DNA from: Porphyromonadaceae bacterium UBA7203
GTDB taxonomy: Bacteria; Bacteroidota; Bacteroidia; Bacteroidales; Muribaculaceae
DNA: 64,000 nt
Direction of reading: 5' to 3'
Assembly: GCA_002490725.1 (NCBI GenBank)
Contig: DKUN01000013.1
Span: forward strand, 30,020-94,019
Below, one piece after another: positions 16,835 to 25,406 of the stretch (position 1 is the stretch's first letter; each line of letters begins with the position of its first letter). Both the position numbers and the translations under genes were made by a program. The notes under the pieces were generated by a model. The model was not told where the DNA came from. It made no database searches and was given only the letters and a program-made list of their open reading frames with translations.

Positions 16835-18184
16835 TTAGCAAAGGCCGCTGAGGTCGGGTTTATAGATGGCTGTGTCAATTGACGCTCGGCGAATGAACAT
16901 TGTCATATATATCGGCAGGTAGGTGACTGGGCCGACTGTCTGAATGTTGGACGAGCAGAGTACGTAGGCGTTGTGAATGTCGTAGTCGTCGTAGCTTATC
17001 ACGTTTGACAGGGCGTTATGCCGTTTGTAATCTTTTCCGGATTTCACCTCGATGGGTATAACTCCATTTGAGTCGGCTATGATGAAGTCGACCTCGCCCT
17101 GGCGCTTGCTGTTGAAGTAAAACGGAGTGAAGCCGTGGCAAAGCAATTCCTGGGCCACTGCGTTCTCGTAAGTGGCGCCATAGTTGATGGCTACTTCGTT
17201 CGATAGGATTCTGGCCTGAATGCTGTCGGCGTATTGAGCGGTGAGCAATCCGGTGTCGTTAGCAAAGAGTTTGAAGAGGTTGCGCTGTGCGGCGAGTTTT
17301 AGTGGCTGGCGCGGCTCTTCGACGTTATAGACGGGAATGGCCACTCCGGCGTTTTTTAGCCATAGAAAGTCGTTGCTGTATCTGTCGAATTTCGCGTGCT
17401 CGTTGAGTTTCTTAAGTATGAAGCGCTTGTTTTTGGAGTTCAGTTCCGATGGAATGAGGTCGAAAATCTCTTTTATCTGCAGTTTGTTGTCGGCTGAATA
17501 TCGCGCGATGTCTTGTCGGTAGAGGTCGATGATGTCGAGTTGAGTGCGCTCGACTATGCGCAGGTCGTGCGTTGCGAGATAGCGCTCCACTGCGGCGGGC
17601 ATACCGCCTATAATTGTGTAGAGTCTGAATAGTTCGAGCAGGCGTGTATTGATTATATCGTCGACCGGCTGCCTGTGTTTCCAACATGCTTCAAGATGAG
17701 AGAGTATGCGGTCGGCAACTCCGGCATTTATGATGAATTCCTCAAAGTCGAGGGGATATACCTCTTTGACTCCCATATATCCGACCGGGACGGACTTAAT
17801 ATCCTTCAGCTCGACACCCAGCAGTGAGCCGCTAAGGGCGTAGCGGTAGCTGCCTTCGTCGACCAGGAACTTAATGGCGGTGATTATGTTTTCGCAGCAT
17901 TGCACCTCGTCAAAAAAAATGAGTGTGTCGCCCTTGATGAGCGGAGTTGACGTGAACGCGGAAAGGCGCAGCAGGATTTCGTTGGCCGAGGTGACTCCGT
18001 TAAACAGGCTGATGGCTTCGGGATGTTCAATGAAATTGATTTCAATAAATGATTTAAAAGTCTTGCCGAATTGGCGTATGGCATACGTTTTGCCGGTCTG
18101 GCGAGCGCCGGTAAGCAGCAGGGCACTGCGCTGTGTCTTGTAGAAGTCGCTTAAATAGCCTGATAAATAACGAAATAGTGGCAT
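16835..18184 (-). CDS. AAA ATPase with DUF4143 domain
   Basis: 449 residues. Walker A is TGARQTGKTYAIRQF near residues 27-41 and Walker B is TLIFFDEVQ near 93-101. The C-terminal part is the DUF4143 region, with a nuclease-like VDFIIAD and IPIEVKSGKDYKRH segment that resembles the D-ExK core of PD-(D/E)xK folds. These proteins are common and patchy in Bacteroidales and have no settled function. The gene stands alone. Its promoter (TTG, 20 bases, TAATTTTG) is embedded in a 32-bp tandem repeat, which is unusual. Patchy distribution suggests, but does not show, horizontal transfer. Confidence 0.9.
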   Translation of the reverse strand: MPLFRYLSGYLSDFYKTQRSALLLTGARQTGKTYAIRQFGKTFKSFIEINFIEHPEAISLFNGVTSANEILLRLSAFTSTPLIKGDTLIFFDEVQCCENIITAIKFLVDEGSYRYALSGSLLGVELKDIKSVPVGYMGVKEVYPLDFEEFIINAGVADRILSHLEACWKHRQPVDDIINTRLLELFRLYTIIGGMPAAVERYLATHDLRIVERTQLDIIDLYRQDIARYSADNKLQIKEIFDLIPSELNSKNKRFILKKLNEHAKFDRYSNDFLWLKNAGVAIPVYNVEEPRQPLKLAAQRNLFKLFANDTGLLTAQYADSIQARILSNEVAINYGATYENAVAQELLCHGFTPFYFNSKRQGEVDFIIADSNGVIPIEVKSGKDYKRHNALSNVISYDDYDIHNAYVLCSSNIQTVGPVTYLPIYMTMFIRRASIDTAIYKPDLSGLC

Positions 18185-18203
18185 GGTTGAGAAAGTTATG
18201 GCG

Positions 18204-18234
18204 CAAAATTACGATATTTTTGCCGTTTTTCCAA
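18204..18234 (-). promoter_or_regulatory. Promoter of the DUF4143 ATPase gene
   Basis: TTG at 18234-18232, 20 bases, TAATTTTG at 18211-18204, all on the minus strand. The -33 TTG falls inside the first unit of the tandem repeat and recurs in the other units. Confidence 0.65.
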
Positions 18235-18306
18235 CCGGTTTTGGGTCGTTTTTGCCGTTTTTCCAACCGGTTTTTGGCTGTTTTTGCCGTTTTTCCAACT
18301 TTTGGG
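18217..18306. repeat. 32-bp tandem repeat, nearly three copies
   Basis: The block TTTTTGCCGTTTTTCCAAC begins at 18217, 18249 and 18281, exactly 32 bases apart. Copies 1 and 2 continue with CCGGTTTT; copy 3 is cut short and runs on into TTTTGGG. It lies between the ATPase promoter and the rplT terminator. Confidence 0.9.
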
Positions 18307-18310
18307 TGTG

Positions 18311-18347
18311 AAAAAAGCCTTCCGCATTATGGATGCGGAAGGCTTTC
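18311..18347 (-). terminator. Rho-independent terminator of the thrS-infC-rpmI-rplT operon
   Basis: On the minus strand a 14-bp stem (AAAGCCTTCCGCAT and its complement) with a 5-base loop is followed by a run of six T. It lies 24 bases after the rplT stop. Confidence 0.9.
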
Positions 18348-18370
18348 GGTTGGTTGCAGAATCTTATCGC

Positions 18371-18721
18371 TTAGGCGTTCTTGACTTTGTCGCAAACGGC
18401 CTTGAAAGCTGCGGGGTTGTTGAGGGCGAGGTCGGCGAGCACCTTGCGGTTGATTTCGATGCCGGCCTTGTGAATCAGGCCCATGAGCTTGGAGTAGCTG
18501 AGGTCTTCTGCGCGAGCAGCAGCGTTGATACGCTGAATCCACAGCGAGCGGAAGTTGTGCTTTTTGTCCTTGCGGTCGCGGTAAGCGTAGGTGAGACCTT
18601 TTTCCCAAGTGTTTTTGGCAACGGTCCACACGTTTTTGCGTGCGCCGTAGTAGCCACGGGTGAGTTTCAGAATTTTCTTGCGACGTTCGCGCGAAGCGAC
18701 GTGGTTCACTGATCTGGGCAT
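18371..18721 (-). CDS. rplT: 50S ribosomal protein L20
   Basis: 116 residues, full length, starting MPRSVNHVASRERRKKIL. It binds 23S rRNA early in large-subunit assembly, and in many bacteria it represses its own operon. The basic N-terminal half and GYYGARKN and NFRSLWIQRINAAAR segments are typical. It is the last gene of the thrS-infC-rpmI-rplT cluster; about 110 bases separate it from rpmI. I did not recognise an L20-binding leader. Confidence 0.98.
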   Translation of the reverse strand: MPRSVNHVASRERRKKILKLTRGYYGARKNVWTVAKNTWEKGLTYAYRDRKDKKHNFRSLWIQRINAAARAEDLSYSKLMGLIHKAGIEINRKVLADLALNNPAAFKAVCDKVKNA

Positions 18722-18832
18722 GGTAGATGCTTTTTGTGTTAGTTGGATGTCAGCGGCCTTGCAACAAGGCACTTACCGGCTGTGCATCCGGTTAGAAAAA
18801 TGTGTTGATTAACTCTAAGTGCTATCAGGCTA

Positions 18833-19030
18833 TTACTTCAGACCGAGGAGCTTCTTAACGTTCTTTTCGTCGACGCTTGCAACGAGACCGGAGTGGGTCA
18901 GGTTACGCTTCTGCTTGGTGGTCTTTTTGGTGAGAATGTGGCTCTTGAAAGCGTGCTTTCTCTTGATTTTTCCTGAGCCGGTAAGGGCGAACCTCTTTTT
19001 GGTACCGGCGTTAGTCTTAATCTTAGGCAT
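18833..19030 (-). CDS. rpmI: 50S ribosomal protein L35
   Basis: 65 residues, full length, very basic: MPKIKTNAGTKKRFALTGSGK at the start is the family signature. It sits between infC and rplT as in most bacteria. Confidence 0.98.
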   Translation of the reverse strand: MPKIKTNAGTKKRFALTGSGKIKRKHAFKSHILTKKTTKQKRNLTHSGLVASVDEKNVKKLLGLK

Positions 19031-19070
19031 TTGTTTAGTGAATGATTAGTAAAAAATATAGTGTTTCAGT

Positions 19071-19664
19071 TTATTTCTTTTTGGGCGTAATCATGATGAT
19101 CATGCGCTTGTCTTCGAGCAGAGGCATCTGCTCTACCTTGCCGTAGTCTTCAAGGTCGTTGGCGAATCGGAGCAGCAGCACCTCGCCCTGTTCCTTGAAC
19201 AGAATCGAGCGGCCTTTGAAGAAAACGTAGGCCTTTACTTTGGCGCCTTCCTGCAGGAAGCCGATTGCGTGTTTGAGCTTGAAGTTATAGTCGTGGTCGT
19301 CGGTCTGCGGTCCGAATCTGATTTCCTTGACAACGACCTTGACGGCCTTGGCCTTTTGCTCCTTCTGGTGCTTTTTCTGCTGATAGAGAAACTTCTGATA
19401 GTCGAGAATCTTGCAAACCGGGGGCTCGGCGTTGGGTGAGATTTCAACCAGGTCGAGTTCCTGCTCGTCGGCCATTCTGAGAGCTTGCTGAATGGGGTAG
19501 ATTCCTTGCTCCACGTTGTCGCCGACGAGTCGCACCTCGCTTGCGCGGATGCGGTCGTTGATTGCATGAAGCTCCTTAGACTGCGGACCCTGGTGGGACC
19601 TTGGAGAGTTGGCTGCCGGACGAGGGGCAGCGGGGCGGGGTCTGTAGACCGGTTTTTTTGCCAT
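19071..19664 (-). CDS. infC: Translation initiation factor IF-3
   Basis: 197 residues. IF-3 binds the 30S subunit and checks the start codon and initiator tRNA. The N-domain begins at INDRIRASEVRLVGDN (about 34-49), after a proline- and serine-rich extension of about 33 residues, and the C-domain has KEIRFGPQTDDHDYNFK. The ATG start gives MAKKPVYRPRP; a start nearer the N-domain cannot be excluded, but none is better supported. The gene begins ten bases after the thrS stop. Confidence 0.96.
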   Translation of the reverse strand: MAKKPVYRPRPAAPRPAANSPRSHQGPQSKELHAINDRIRASEVRLVGDNVEQGIYPIQQALRMADEQELDLVEISPNAEPPVCKILDYQKFLYQQKKHQKEQKAKAVKVVVKEIRFGPQTDDHDYNFKLKHAIGFLQEGAKVKAYVFFKGRSILFKEQGEVLLLRFANDLEDYGKVEQMPLLEDKRMIIMITPKKK

Positions 19665-19674
19665 TCAGAAAGGG

Positions 19675-21612
19675 TTAGAAGTTAGTCATTTTGTTGACTT
19701 CGTCGGTCAACTCGGCTGCAAAGTTAGCAATTTTTACGGAACCTTTATCACCTTCGCCCTGTTTTCTTACGGAAACTTCGCCATTTTCTTGTTCTTTTTC
19801 GCCAACAATAAGCATGTAGGGTATGCGTTTGAGCTCATTGTCGCGAATTTTGCGGCCGATTTTCTCGTTGCGGGCGTCAACGCTCACGCGGATGTCGGCT
19901 TCTTCGAGCCTGCGTTTTACTTCGTAGGCGTAGTCGTTGAACTTTTCGGAGATGGGAAGGATGATTACCTGTTCGGGAGCGAGCCAGAGCGGGAAGCGGC
20001 CTGCGGTGTGCTCGAGCAGCACGGCGACAAAGCGTTCCATCGAGCCGAAGGGCGCGCGGTGAATCATCACGGGGCGGTGTTTGGCGTTGTCGGCGCCGGT
20101 ATATTCGAGCTGGAAGCGCTCGGGGAGGTTATAGTCGACCTGGATTGTGCCGAGCTGCCAGCGGCGGCCGAGCGCATCCTTGACCATGAAGTCGAGTTTC
20201 GGGCCGTAGAAGGCTGCTTCGCCGGTTTCCTGGCGGGCGTTGATGCCCTTTTCGGCACAGGCTTCGATGATTGCCTGTTCGGCTTTGTGCCAGTTTTCGT
20301 CGGAGCCGATGTATTTGGTGGGGTTCGACGGGTCGCGCAGCGAAATCTGGGCTTCGTAGTTTTCGAACTTCAGAGCCTTGAAGATGTAGAGGATGATATC
20401 CATGACCTTAAGGAACTCGTCCTTGATCTGGTCAGGTGCGCAGTAGATGTGGGCGTCGTCTTGAGTGAAGCCGCGCACACGGGTCAGACCGTGGAGCTCT
20501 CCGCTCTGCTCGTAGCGGTAAACCGTGCCGAATTCGGCAAGGCGCAGGGGCAGTTCGCGGTAGCTGCGAGGCAGGGCGCGGAAGATTTCGCAGTGGTGGG
20601 GGCAGTTCATCGGCTTGAGCAGGTATTCCTCACCTTCTTCGGGGGTGTGGATTGGCTGGAACGAGTCTTTGCCGTATTTTGCGTAGTGGCCCGAGGTGAC
20701 GTAGAGCTGCTTGTTGCCGATGTGGGGGGTGATTACCTGCTGGTAGCCGTAGCGCTTCTGGATTTTGCGCAGGAACTGCTCGAGGCGGTCGCGCAGGGCG
20801 GCGCCTTTGGGAAGCCACAGGGGCAGGCCCTGGCCTACGTTGGCCGAGAAAGCGAAGAGTTCCATTTCCTTGCCGAGCTTGCGGTGGTCGCGTTTCTTGG
20901 CTTCCTCGAGCAGGGCCAGATGCTCATCGAGCATTTTCTGCTTGGGGAAGGTGATGCCGTAGACGCGCACCAGCTGCTGGCGCTTTTCGTCGCCGCGCCA
21001 GTATGCGCCGGCGAGGCTCATGATTTTAACGGCCTTGATGGCGCCGGTGTTGGGCAGGTGGGGTCCGCGACACAGGTCGGTGAATGCGCCCTGAGTGTAG
21101 GTTGTGATGTGGCCGTCCTCGAGTTCGGAGATGAGCTCGCACTTGTAGACCTCGCCGCGGTCGCCGAATGCTTTCAGCGCATCGGCTTTGGTGATGTCGG
21201 CGCGGACAATGGCTTCCTTTTTGCGCGCCAGTTCGATCATTTTCTTTTCGATGGCGGGGAAGTCGGCTGCGGTGATGTCGTGGCCGTTGGTGTCGATGTC
21301 GTAGTAGAATCCGTTTTCAATTGCAGGGCCGATGCCGAATTTCACGCCGGGAAAGAGTTCCTGCAGGGCTTCGGCCAGCAGGTGGGCGGAGCTGTGCCAG
21401 AAGGCGTGCTTGCCTTCGGGGTCGTCCCATTTGAACAATTGGAGGGTGGCGTCGGCGGCCACGGGGCGGCTGAGGTCCCATTCCTGGCCGTTGACAAAGG
21501 CGGCGAGCACGTCCTGTGCCAGCCTGGGGCTGATTGATTCAGCTATTTGCAAAGGGGTAACGCCCGCTTCAAACTGCTTGACGCTCCCGTCGGGAAATGT
21601 AATGTTAATCAT
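19675..21612 (-). CDS. thrS: Threonine--tRNA ligase
   Basis: A class II synthetase of 645 residues that charges tRNA-Thr. Domains in order: TGS (about 1-62), the editing domain with its metal site near HSSAHLLAEAL, the catalytic core with zinc ligand Cys in MNCPHHCEI, and the anticodon domain from about 535. IHRAPFGSMERF is motif 3. First gene of the operon; its promoter is TTTTG, 19 bases, TACCTTTG at 21641-21648. Confidence 0.98.
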   Translation of the reverse strand: MINITFPDGSVKQFEAGVTPLQIAESISPRLAQDVLAAFVNGQEWDLSRPVAADATLQLFKWDDPEGKHAFWHSSAHLLAEALQELFPGVKFGIGPAIENGFYYDIDTNGHDITAADFPAIEKKMIELARKKEAIVRADITKADALKAFGDRGEVYKCELISELEDGHITTYTQGAFTDLCRGPHLPNTGAIKAVKIMSLAGAYWRGDEKRQQLVRVYGITFPKQKMLDEHLALLEEAKKRDHRKLGKEMELFAFSANVGQGLPLWLPKGAALRDRLEQFLRKIQKRYGYQQVITPHIGNKQLYVTSGHYAKYGKDSFQPIHTPEEGEEYLLKPMNCPHHCEIFRALPRSYRELPLRLAEFGTVYRYEQSGELHGLTRVRGFTQDDAHIYCAPDQIKDEFLKVMDIILYIFKALKFENYEAQISLRDPSNPTKYIGSDENWHKAEQAIIEACAEKGINARQETGEAAFYGPKLDFMVKDALGRRWQLGTIQVDYNLPERFQLEYTGADNAKHRPVMIHRAPFGSMERFVAVLLEHTAGRFPLWLAPEQVIILPISEKFNDYAYEVKRRLEEADIRVSVDARNEKIGRKIRDNELKRIPYMLIVGEKEQENGEVSVRKQGEGDKGSVKIANFAAELTDEVNKMTNF

Positions 21613-21640
21613 TTTTGAGTGATAGTTGCAAAAATCGGCG

Positions 21641-21648
21641 CAAAGGTA
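21641..21648 (-). promoter_or_regulatory. Promoter -7 element of the thrS operon
   Basis: TACCTTTG on the minus strand with TTG at 21670-21668 and a 19-base spacer; leader of about 25 bases. Confidence 0.7.
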
Positions 21649-21800
21649 CGAAAAAAATGTTAAAACTCAAAACCTTATCCCGATTTTCTCCCGACTCGCC
21701 GCGCGGAAGGTTTAAATGGAATTATGTGAGGAATTATGTGAGGTAGTGAAGAATTGGCGGATTTGGAGCGGTTTGTGGTGTGTATGTCGCGGATAATGCG

Positions 21801-21808
21801 TACCTTTG
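21801..21808 (+). promoter_or_regulatory. Promoter -7 element of the glsA operon
   Basis: TACCTTTG, consensus TAnnTTTG, seven bases before the ATG at 21816. The nearest TTTG upstream (21772-21775) is 25 bases away, longer than usual. Confidence 0.55.
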
Positions 21809-21815
21809 CAGCCGA

Positions 21816-22637
21816 ATGGAACTCAAAGTCGATGTTGACGAGCTGCTGCGGAATCGCGCACCGCGTTATTATAAATGGATTCCGGGCGTTGTTGTGCGCG
21901 CTCTGGAGCGATATGTGTGTCAGGATCAGCTTAACGATATTTTGCGTGCCACATCGGGTTTAACCGGTTCTGCGTTTGCGCGGGCCATGCTCGAGTATCT
22001 CGACGTGGACTATGCCGTTGTCGATTCCGAGGGTAACCTTCCGGAGCCCGGCGTGCCCGTTACTTATGTCAGCAATCATCCGCTCGGGGCGCTCGACGGC
22101 GTCTGTCTGATTGACTGGGTTGCCCGGCGTCATGGCTGTGAGCCTGCCTTTGTGGTCAATGATTTGCTGTCGGTTGTAAAGCCGCTTGAAAATATCTTCA
22201 TTCCAATCAATAAGCACGGCCGCCAGAGCCGCGGCGCGGTTAGTGAAGTCGACGCCGCGTTTTGCGACACGGGGCGTCCGGTCATCATGTTTCCTGCCGG
22301 CCTCTGCTCGCGCCAGCGCACGCCGGGCGCTGAAATTCTCGATTTGAAGTGGAACAAGATGTTTGTTCAGAAGAGCGCCGAGGCCGGACGCACTGTGGTG
22401 CCCCTGCGGTTTGAGGGGGCAAACTCCGCCGCTTTTTATCGGCTGGCCCGTCGCCGCGAGCGTTTAGGCCTGAAGTTCAATGTTGAAATGATAAGGCTGC
22501 CACGCGAAATTTTCAGCGGAGCCGGCCGGCGCTTTGCCGTCAAGGTGGGCTGCCCCATCGACCCCTCGCTTCTCAAACGCGGCCTTGGAGCCCAGGCCCA
22601 GGCTATGGAAATCAGAGATTATATCTACACATTATAA
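21816..22637 (+). CDS. glsA: Glycine-lipid O-acyltransferase homologue (PlsC-like)
   Basis: A 273-residue acyltransferase of the PlsC superfamily. The catalytic segment is SNHPLGALDG, with His and Asp separated by five residues, as in the hemolysin-like acyltransferases, and FPAGLCSR follows as the phosphate-contact motif. In Bacteroides GlsA adds the second fatty acid to N-acyl glycine to form glycine lipids. The assignment rests on the next gene, which resembles GlsB, lying six bases away. The open frame extends upstream, but the promoter-like TACCTTTG and the start of homology fix 21816. Confidence 0.8.
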   Translation: MELKVDVDELLRNRAPRYYKWIPGVVVRALERYVCQDQLNDILRATSGLTGSAFARAMLEYLDVDYAVVDSEGNLPEPGVPVTYVSNHPLGALDGVCLIDWVARRHGCEPAFVVNDLLSVVKPLENIFIPINKHGRQSRGAVSEVDAAFCDTGRPVIMFPAGLCSRQRTPGAEILDLKWNKMFVQKSAEAGRTVVPLRFEGANSAAFYRLARRRERLGLKFNVEMIRLPREIFSGAGRRFAVKVGCPIDPSLLKRGLGAQAQAMEIRDYIYTL

Positions 22638-22643
22638 TATATT

Positions 22644-23588
22644 ATGAATGCACCTGTAATAGATGCCATCCCGGTAGAACTGCTCAAATCGGAACTTACG
22701 CCCGAACGTTTCTTGCGCCATAGTAATCGCGGCGGCAATGAATTATACGTTGTCGACGCCCATTGCGCACCTAACGTGATGCTCGAAATCGGACGCCTGC
22801 GCGAAATTGCTTTCCGTCTGGGCGGCGGTGGAACGGGCAAGGAGGTCGATATTGACGAGTTTGACCTGATGGATCCTCCGCTGAAGCAGCTTGTTGTGTG
22901 GGATCCGTCGGCAATGCAGATTGTCGGTGGCTATCGTTTTATTCTTGGTCGCGACGTGCGAACTGAACTTGACGGCTCGCCGCGTATTGCTACCGGCCAT
23001 ATGTTTCGCTTCTCGCCCCGCTTCATGCGCGATTACATGCCTTACACAATCGAGCTCGGCCGCTCGTTTGTGCGCGTCGAAGCTCAGGCAACCCGAAGCA
23101 GCGGTGCTATTTTTGCATTAGATAACCTTTGGGACGGTCTTGGCGCTCTGGTAGTGCAGAATCCTGAAATCAGATATCTGTTCGGCAAGGTGACGATGTA
23201 TCCCAGCTATAACAGCGAATGCCGCAACATGATTCTTTACTTCTTCAAAAAGCATTTCAATGACCCTGACATGCTTGTGCGCCCCATAATTCCGCTCGAT
23301 GCCAAGTTTGACGTCGAAAGTCTGGAGGCTATGTTTCCCGACGGCGGCGAGTTTCGCGAGGACTACAAGCTGCTCAACCACCACGTGCGCGAGTATGGCA
23401 TAAACATTCCGCCGCTGGTCAACGCCTATATGACTCTATCGCCCGCAATGCTCTATTTCGGCACCGCCATCAATCCCGAGTTCGGCAATGTCGAGGAGAG
23501 TGCCATACTTATCAGTGTCAATGAAATTGCCGAGGAGAAAAAACGCCGTCACATCGAGTCGTTTGTTCCGGGAGAAAAACCATCATAA
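22644..23588 (+). CDS. glsB: Glycine N-acyltransferase homologue (GNAT fold)
   Basis: 314 residues of the GNAT-type acyltransferases related to the OlsB and hemolysin families. In Bacteroides thetaiotaomicron GlsB attaches a 3-hydroxy fatty acid from acyl carrier protein to glycine, the first step of glycine-lipid and flavolipin synthesis. Supporting features: IGRLREIAFRLGGGGTGKEVDIDEFD, the core QIVGGYRFILG, and IELGRSFVRVE. It directly follows the PlsC-like gene and precedes pyrK by nine bases. The identification is by recalled family resemblance, not a search. Confidence 0.83.
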   Translation: MNAPVIDAIPVELLKSELTPERFLRHSNRGGNELYVVDAHCAPNVMLEIGRLREIAFRLGGGGTGKEVDIDEFDLMDPPLKQLVVWDPSAMQIVGGYRFILGRDVRTELDGSPRIATGHMFRFSPRFMRDYMPYTIELGRSFVRVEAQATRSSGAIFALDNLWDGLGALVVQNPEIRYLFGKVTMYPSYNSECRNMILYFFKKHFNDPDMLVRPIIPLDAKFDVESLEAMFPDGGEFREDYKLLNHHVREYGINIPPLVNAYMTLSPAMLYFGTAINPEFGNVEESAILISVNEIAEEKKRRHIESFVPGEKPS

Positions 23589-23597
23589 ATCCAGCAT

Positions 23598-24398
23598 ATG
23601 CAACAGTCACACTCTGAATTGCCCGGGCGTGTGGTAGTCGACATGACTCTTGAGTCGATGACTCCGCTCGGCAACAGTTACGGCCTGCTGGCTCTCAAAG
23701 CCGACGGCCCTCTTCCTGAAGTCATTGCAGGGCAGTTTGCCCAGGTGCGCATTGACAGGTCGAAAACCACATTCCTGCGACGCCCGATTTCAATCTGCAC
23801 GGCCAATGCCGCCGAAGGCCGCATTGAACTGCTTGTGCGCCGTGCCGGTGCCGGCACGGCAGCGCTGCTCGAGGCCGCTCCGGGCGATAAAATCAATCTG
23901 ATGTTGCCGCTTGGCCGCGGTTTCTCCGTTCCTGCCGGCGATAAGAGTGAGAGCCTGCTGCTCGTGGGCGGAGGTGTCGGAGTCGCTCCGATGCTTGCTC
24001 TGGGCCTGCGGCTGAGCTCTATGGGCCTGCGTCCGGAGTTTCTGCTTGGTGCCCGCACCGAGAGCGACCTGCTGCTGCTTGACCGCTTCCGCGAAATCGG
24101 CACGGTGCATATCACCACCGACGACGGTTCGGCCGGCGTCAAGGGAGTCGTAACGGCTCATCCCTGCCTCAATCGTTCCGTCGACCGGGTTTACTGCTGT
24201 GGTCCGAAACCGATGATGGTCGCCGTGGCAAAAGCCGCGTCGCGTTTGGGCGCGACCTGCGAGGTTAGTCTCGAAAACATGATGGCGTGCGGTCTCGGCG
24301 CCTGCCTCTGTTGTGTGGAAAAGACAGTGAAAGGCAATGTGTGTGTCTGCACCGAAGGTCCAGTATTCAACATAAATCAACTGACATGGCAAGACTGA
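23598..24398 (+). CDS. pyrK: Dihydroorotate dehydrogenase electron-transfer subunit PyrK
   Basis: 266 residues. A ferredoxin-reductase-type protein that carries electrons from dihydroorotate dehydrogenase B to NAD. FAD binds at LRRPISI, NAD at VGGGVGVAPML and CCGPKPMM, and the [2Fe-2S] ligands lie in the C-terminal Cys cluster (CGLGACLCC, then VCVCTEGP). It overlaps pyrD by 13 bases, as expected for two subunits of one enzyme. Confidence 0.95.
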   Translation: MQQSHSELPGRVVVDMTLESMTPLGNSYGLLALKADGPLPEVIAGQFAQVRIDRSKTTFLRRPISICTANAAEGRIELLVRRAGAGTAALLEAAPGDKINLMLPLGRGFSVPAGDKSESLLLVGGGVGVAPMLALGLRLSSMGLRPEFLLGARTESDLLLLDRFREIGTVHITTDDGSAGVKGVVTAHPCLNRSVDRVYCCGPKPMMVAVAKAASRLGATCEVSLENMMACGLGACLCCVEKTVKGNVCVCTEGPVFNINQLTWQD

Positions 24399-25291
24399 AT
24401 GTTTCAATCGGCTCGCTGCAGCTGAAAAATCCCGTAATGACAGCCAGCGGCACGTTTGGCTACGGCGAGGAATTTGCCGACTTCATGGAGCTCAGCTCTA
24501 TTGGCGGCATTATTGTGAAAGGAACTACGCTTCACGCCCGCGAGGGCAACGACTATCCGCGCATGGTAGAGACCCCGTCGGGCATGCTCAACGCCGTAGG
24601 CCTGCAGAACAAGGGTGTGAACTACTTTGCCGAACACATTTATCCGCGCATAAAAGACTGCGGCACGGAGGTTATTGTCAACGTCAGCGGCGCAACGGTC
24701 GAGGACTATGTCGGAGTGGCCGAGCGTCTGTCGGAACTTTCAGGCATTCACGCAATCGAGGTCAACATATCCTGCCCCAACGTGAAGCAGGGCGGCATGG
24801 CTTTCGGCACCACGGCCAAGGGTGCGGCAGCCGTCACATCGGCGCTGCGCAAGGCCTGGAACCGCACTATGATTGTGAAGCTCAGTCCCAATGTGACTGA
24901 TATTACGGAAATTGCGCGTGCGGTCGAAGACGAGGGCGCCGATTCGGTGAGCCTCATCAACACACTGATGGGCATGGCGGTCGACGTCGAGCGCCGGCGT
25001 CCATATCTCAGCACGGTGACCGGCGGCCTCAGCGGTCCGGCTGTGCGCCCCGTGGCGGTGCGTATGGTCTGGCAGGTAGCCAAGGCGGTCAAGATTCCGG
25101 TTATCGGTTTGGGCGGTATTACCTGCGGCCGCGATGCGCTTGAGTTCCTGATGGCGGGAGCCACAGCCGTCGAGGTCGGCACCGCCAATTTCCTTGATCC
25201 GGCAGTCAGCTCGCGCATAGTCAGCGAGATTTCCGACTATTGCGAACGTCATAAAATATCCGATATCCGCGAAATTATCGGTATAATCTGA
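24386..25291 (+). CDS. pyrD: Dihydroorotate dehydrogenase B catalytic subunit
   Basis: 301 residues, an FMN-containing TIM barrel that oxidises dihydroorotate to orotate. MTASGTFGYGEEF, LQNKGVNYFAEH, EVNISCPNVKQGG with the catalytic Cys, and GLGGITCGRDALEF are the family's flavin and substrate motifs. The start at 24386 (MARLNVSIGSL) matches the usual N-terminus; the frame is open further upstream inside pyrK. A terminator-like hairpin follows. Confidence 0.96.
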   Translation: MARLNVSIGSLQLKNPVMTASGTFGYGEEFADFMELSSIGGIIVKGTTLHAREGNDYPRMVETPSGMLNAVGLQNKGVNYFAEHIYPRIKDCGTEVIVNVSGATVEDYVGVAERLSELSGIHAIEVNISCPNVKQGGMAFGTTAKGAAAVTSALRKAWNRTMIVKLSPNVTDITEIARAVEDEGADSVSLINTLMGMAVDVERRRPYLSTVTGGLSGPAVRPVAVRMVWQVAKAVKIPVIGLGGITCGRDALEFLMAGATAVEVGTANFLDPAVSSRIVSEISDYCERHKISDIREIIGII

Positions 25292-25298
25292 TTGGAGC

Positions 25299-25336
25299 GG
25301 AGCGGCAGCGTCACCACCGGTTTGACCTGCCGCTCC
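25299..25336 (+). terminator. 10-bp hairpin after pyrD
   Basis: GGAGCGGCAG and CTGCCGCTCC form a perfect stem around an 18-base loop, eight bases after the pyrD stop. No U-tract follows. Confidence 0.6.
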
Positions 25337-25367
25337 GGCTTCGTTGGTTTCCTTATTCACCTCGTTT

Positions 25368-25399
25368 TTTGCTCGATTGGCGAAAATTGCGTATCTTTG
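25368..25399 (+). promoter_or_regulatory. Promoter of the paired-barrel operon
   Basis: TTTG at 25368-25371, 20 bases, TATCTTTG at 25392-25399: an exact match to the Bacteroidetes consensus. Seven bases separate it from the ATG at 25407. Confidence 0.75.
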
Positions 25400-25406
25400 T
25401 GCCCAA

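Noticed and set aside
18217..18306. CRISPR array
   Set aside because: The three units are contiguous, with no spacers between repeats.
19789..21537. A 582-codon open frame on the plus strand opposite thrS
   Set aside because: It lies wholly inside thrS on the other strand and reads as low-complexity Val/Ala/Glu; long antisense frames are expected in GC-rich coding DNA.
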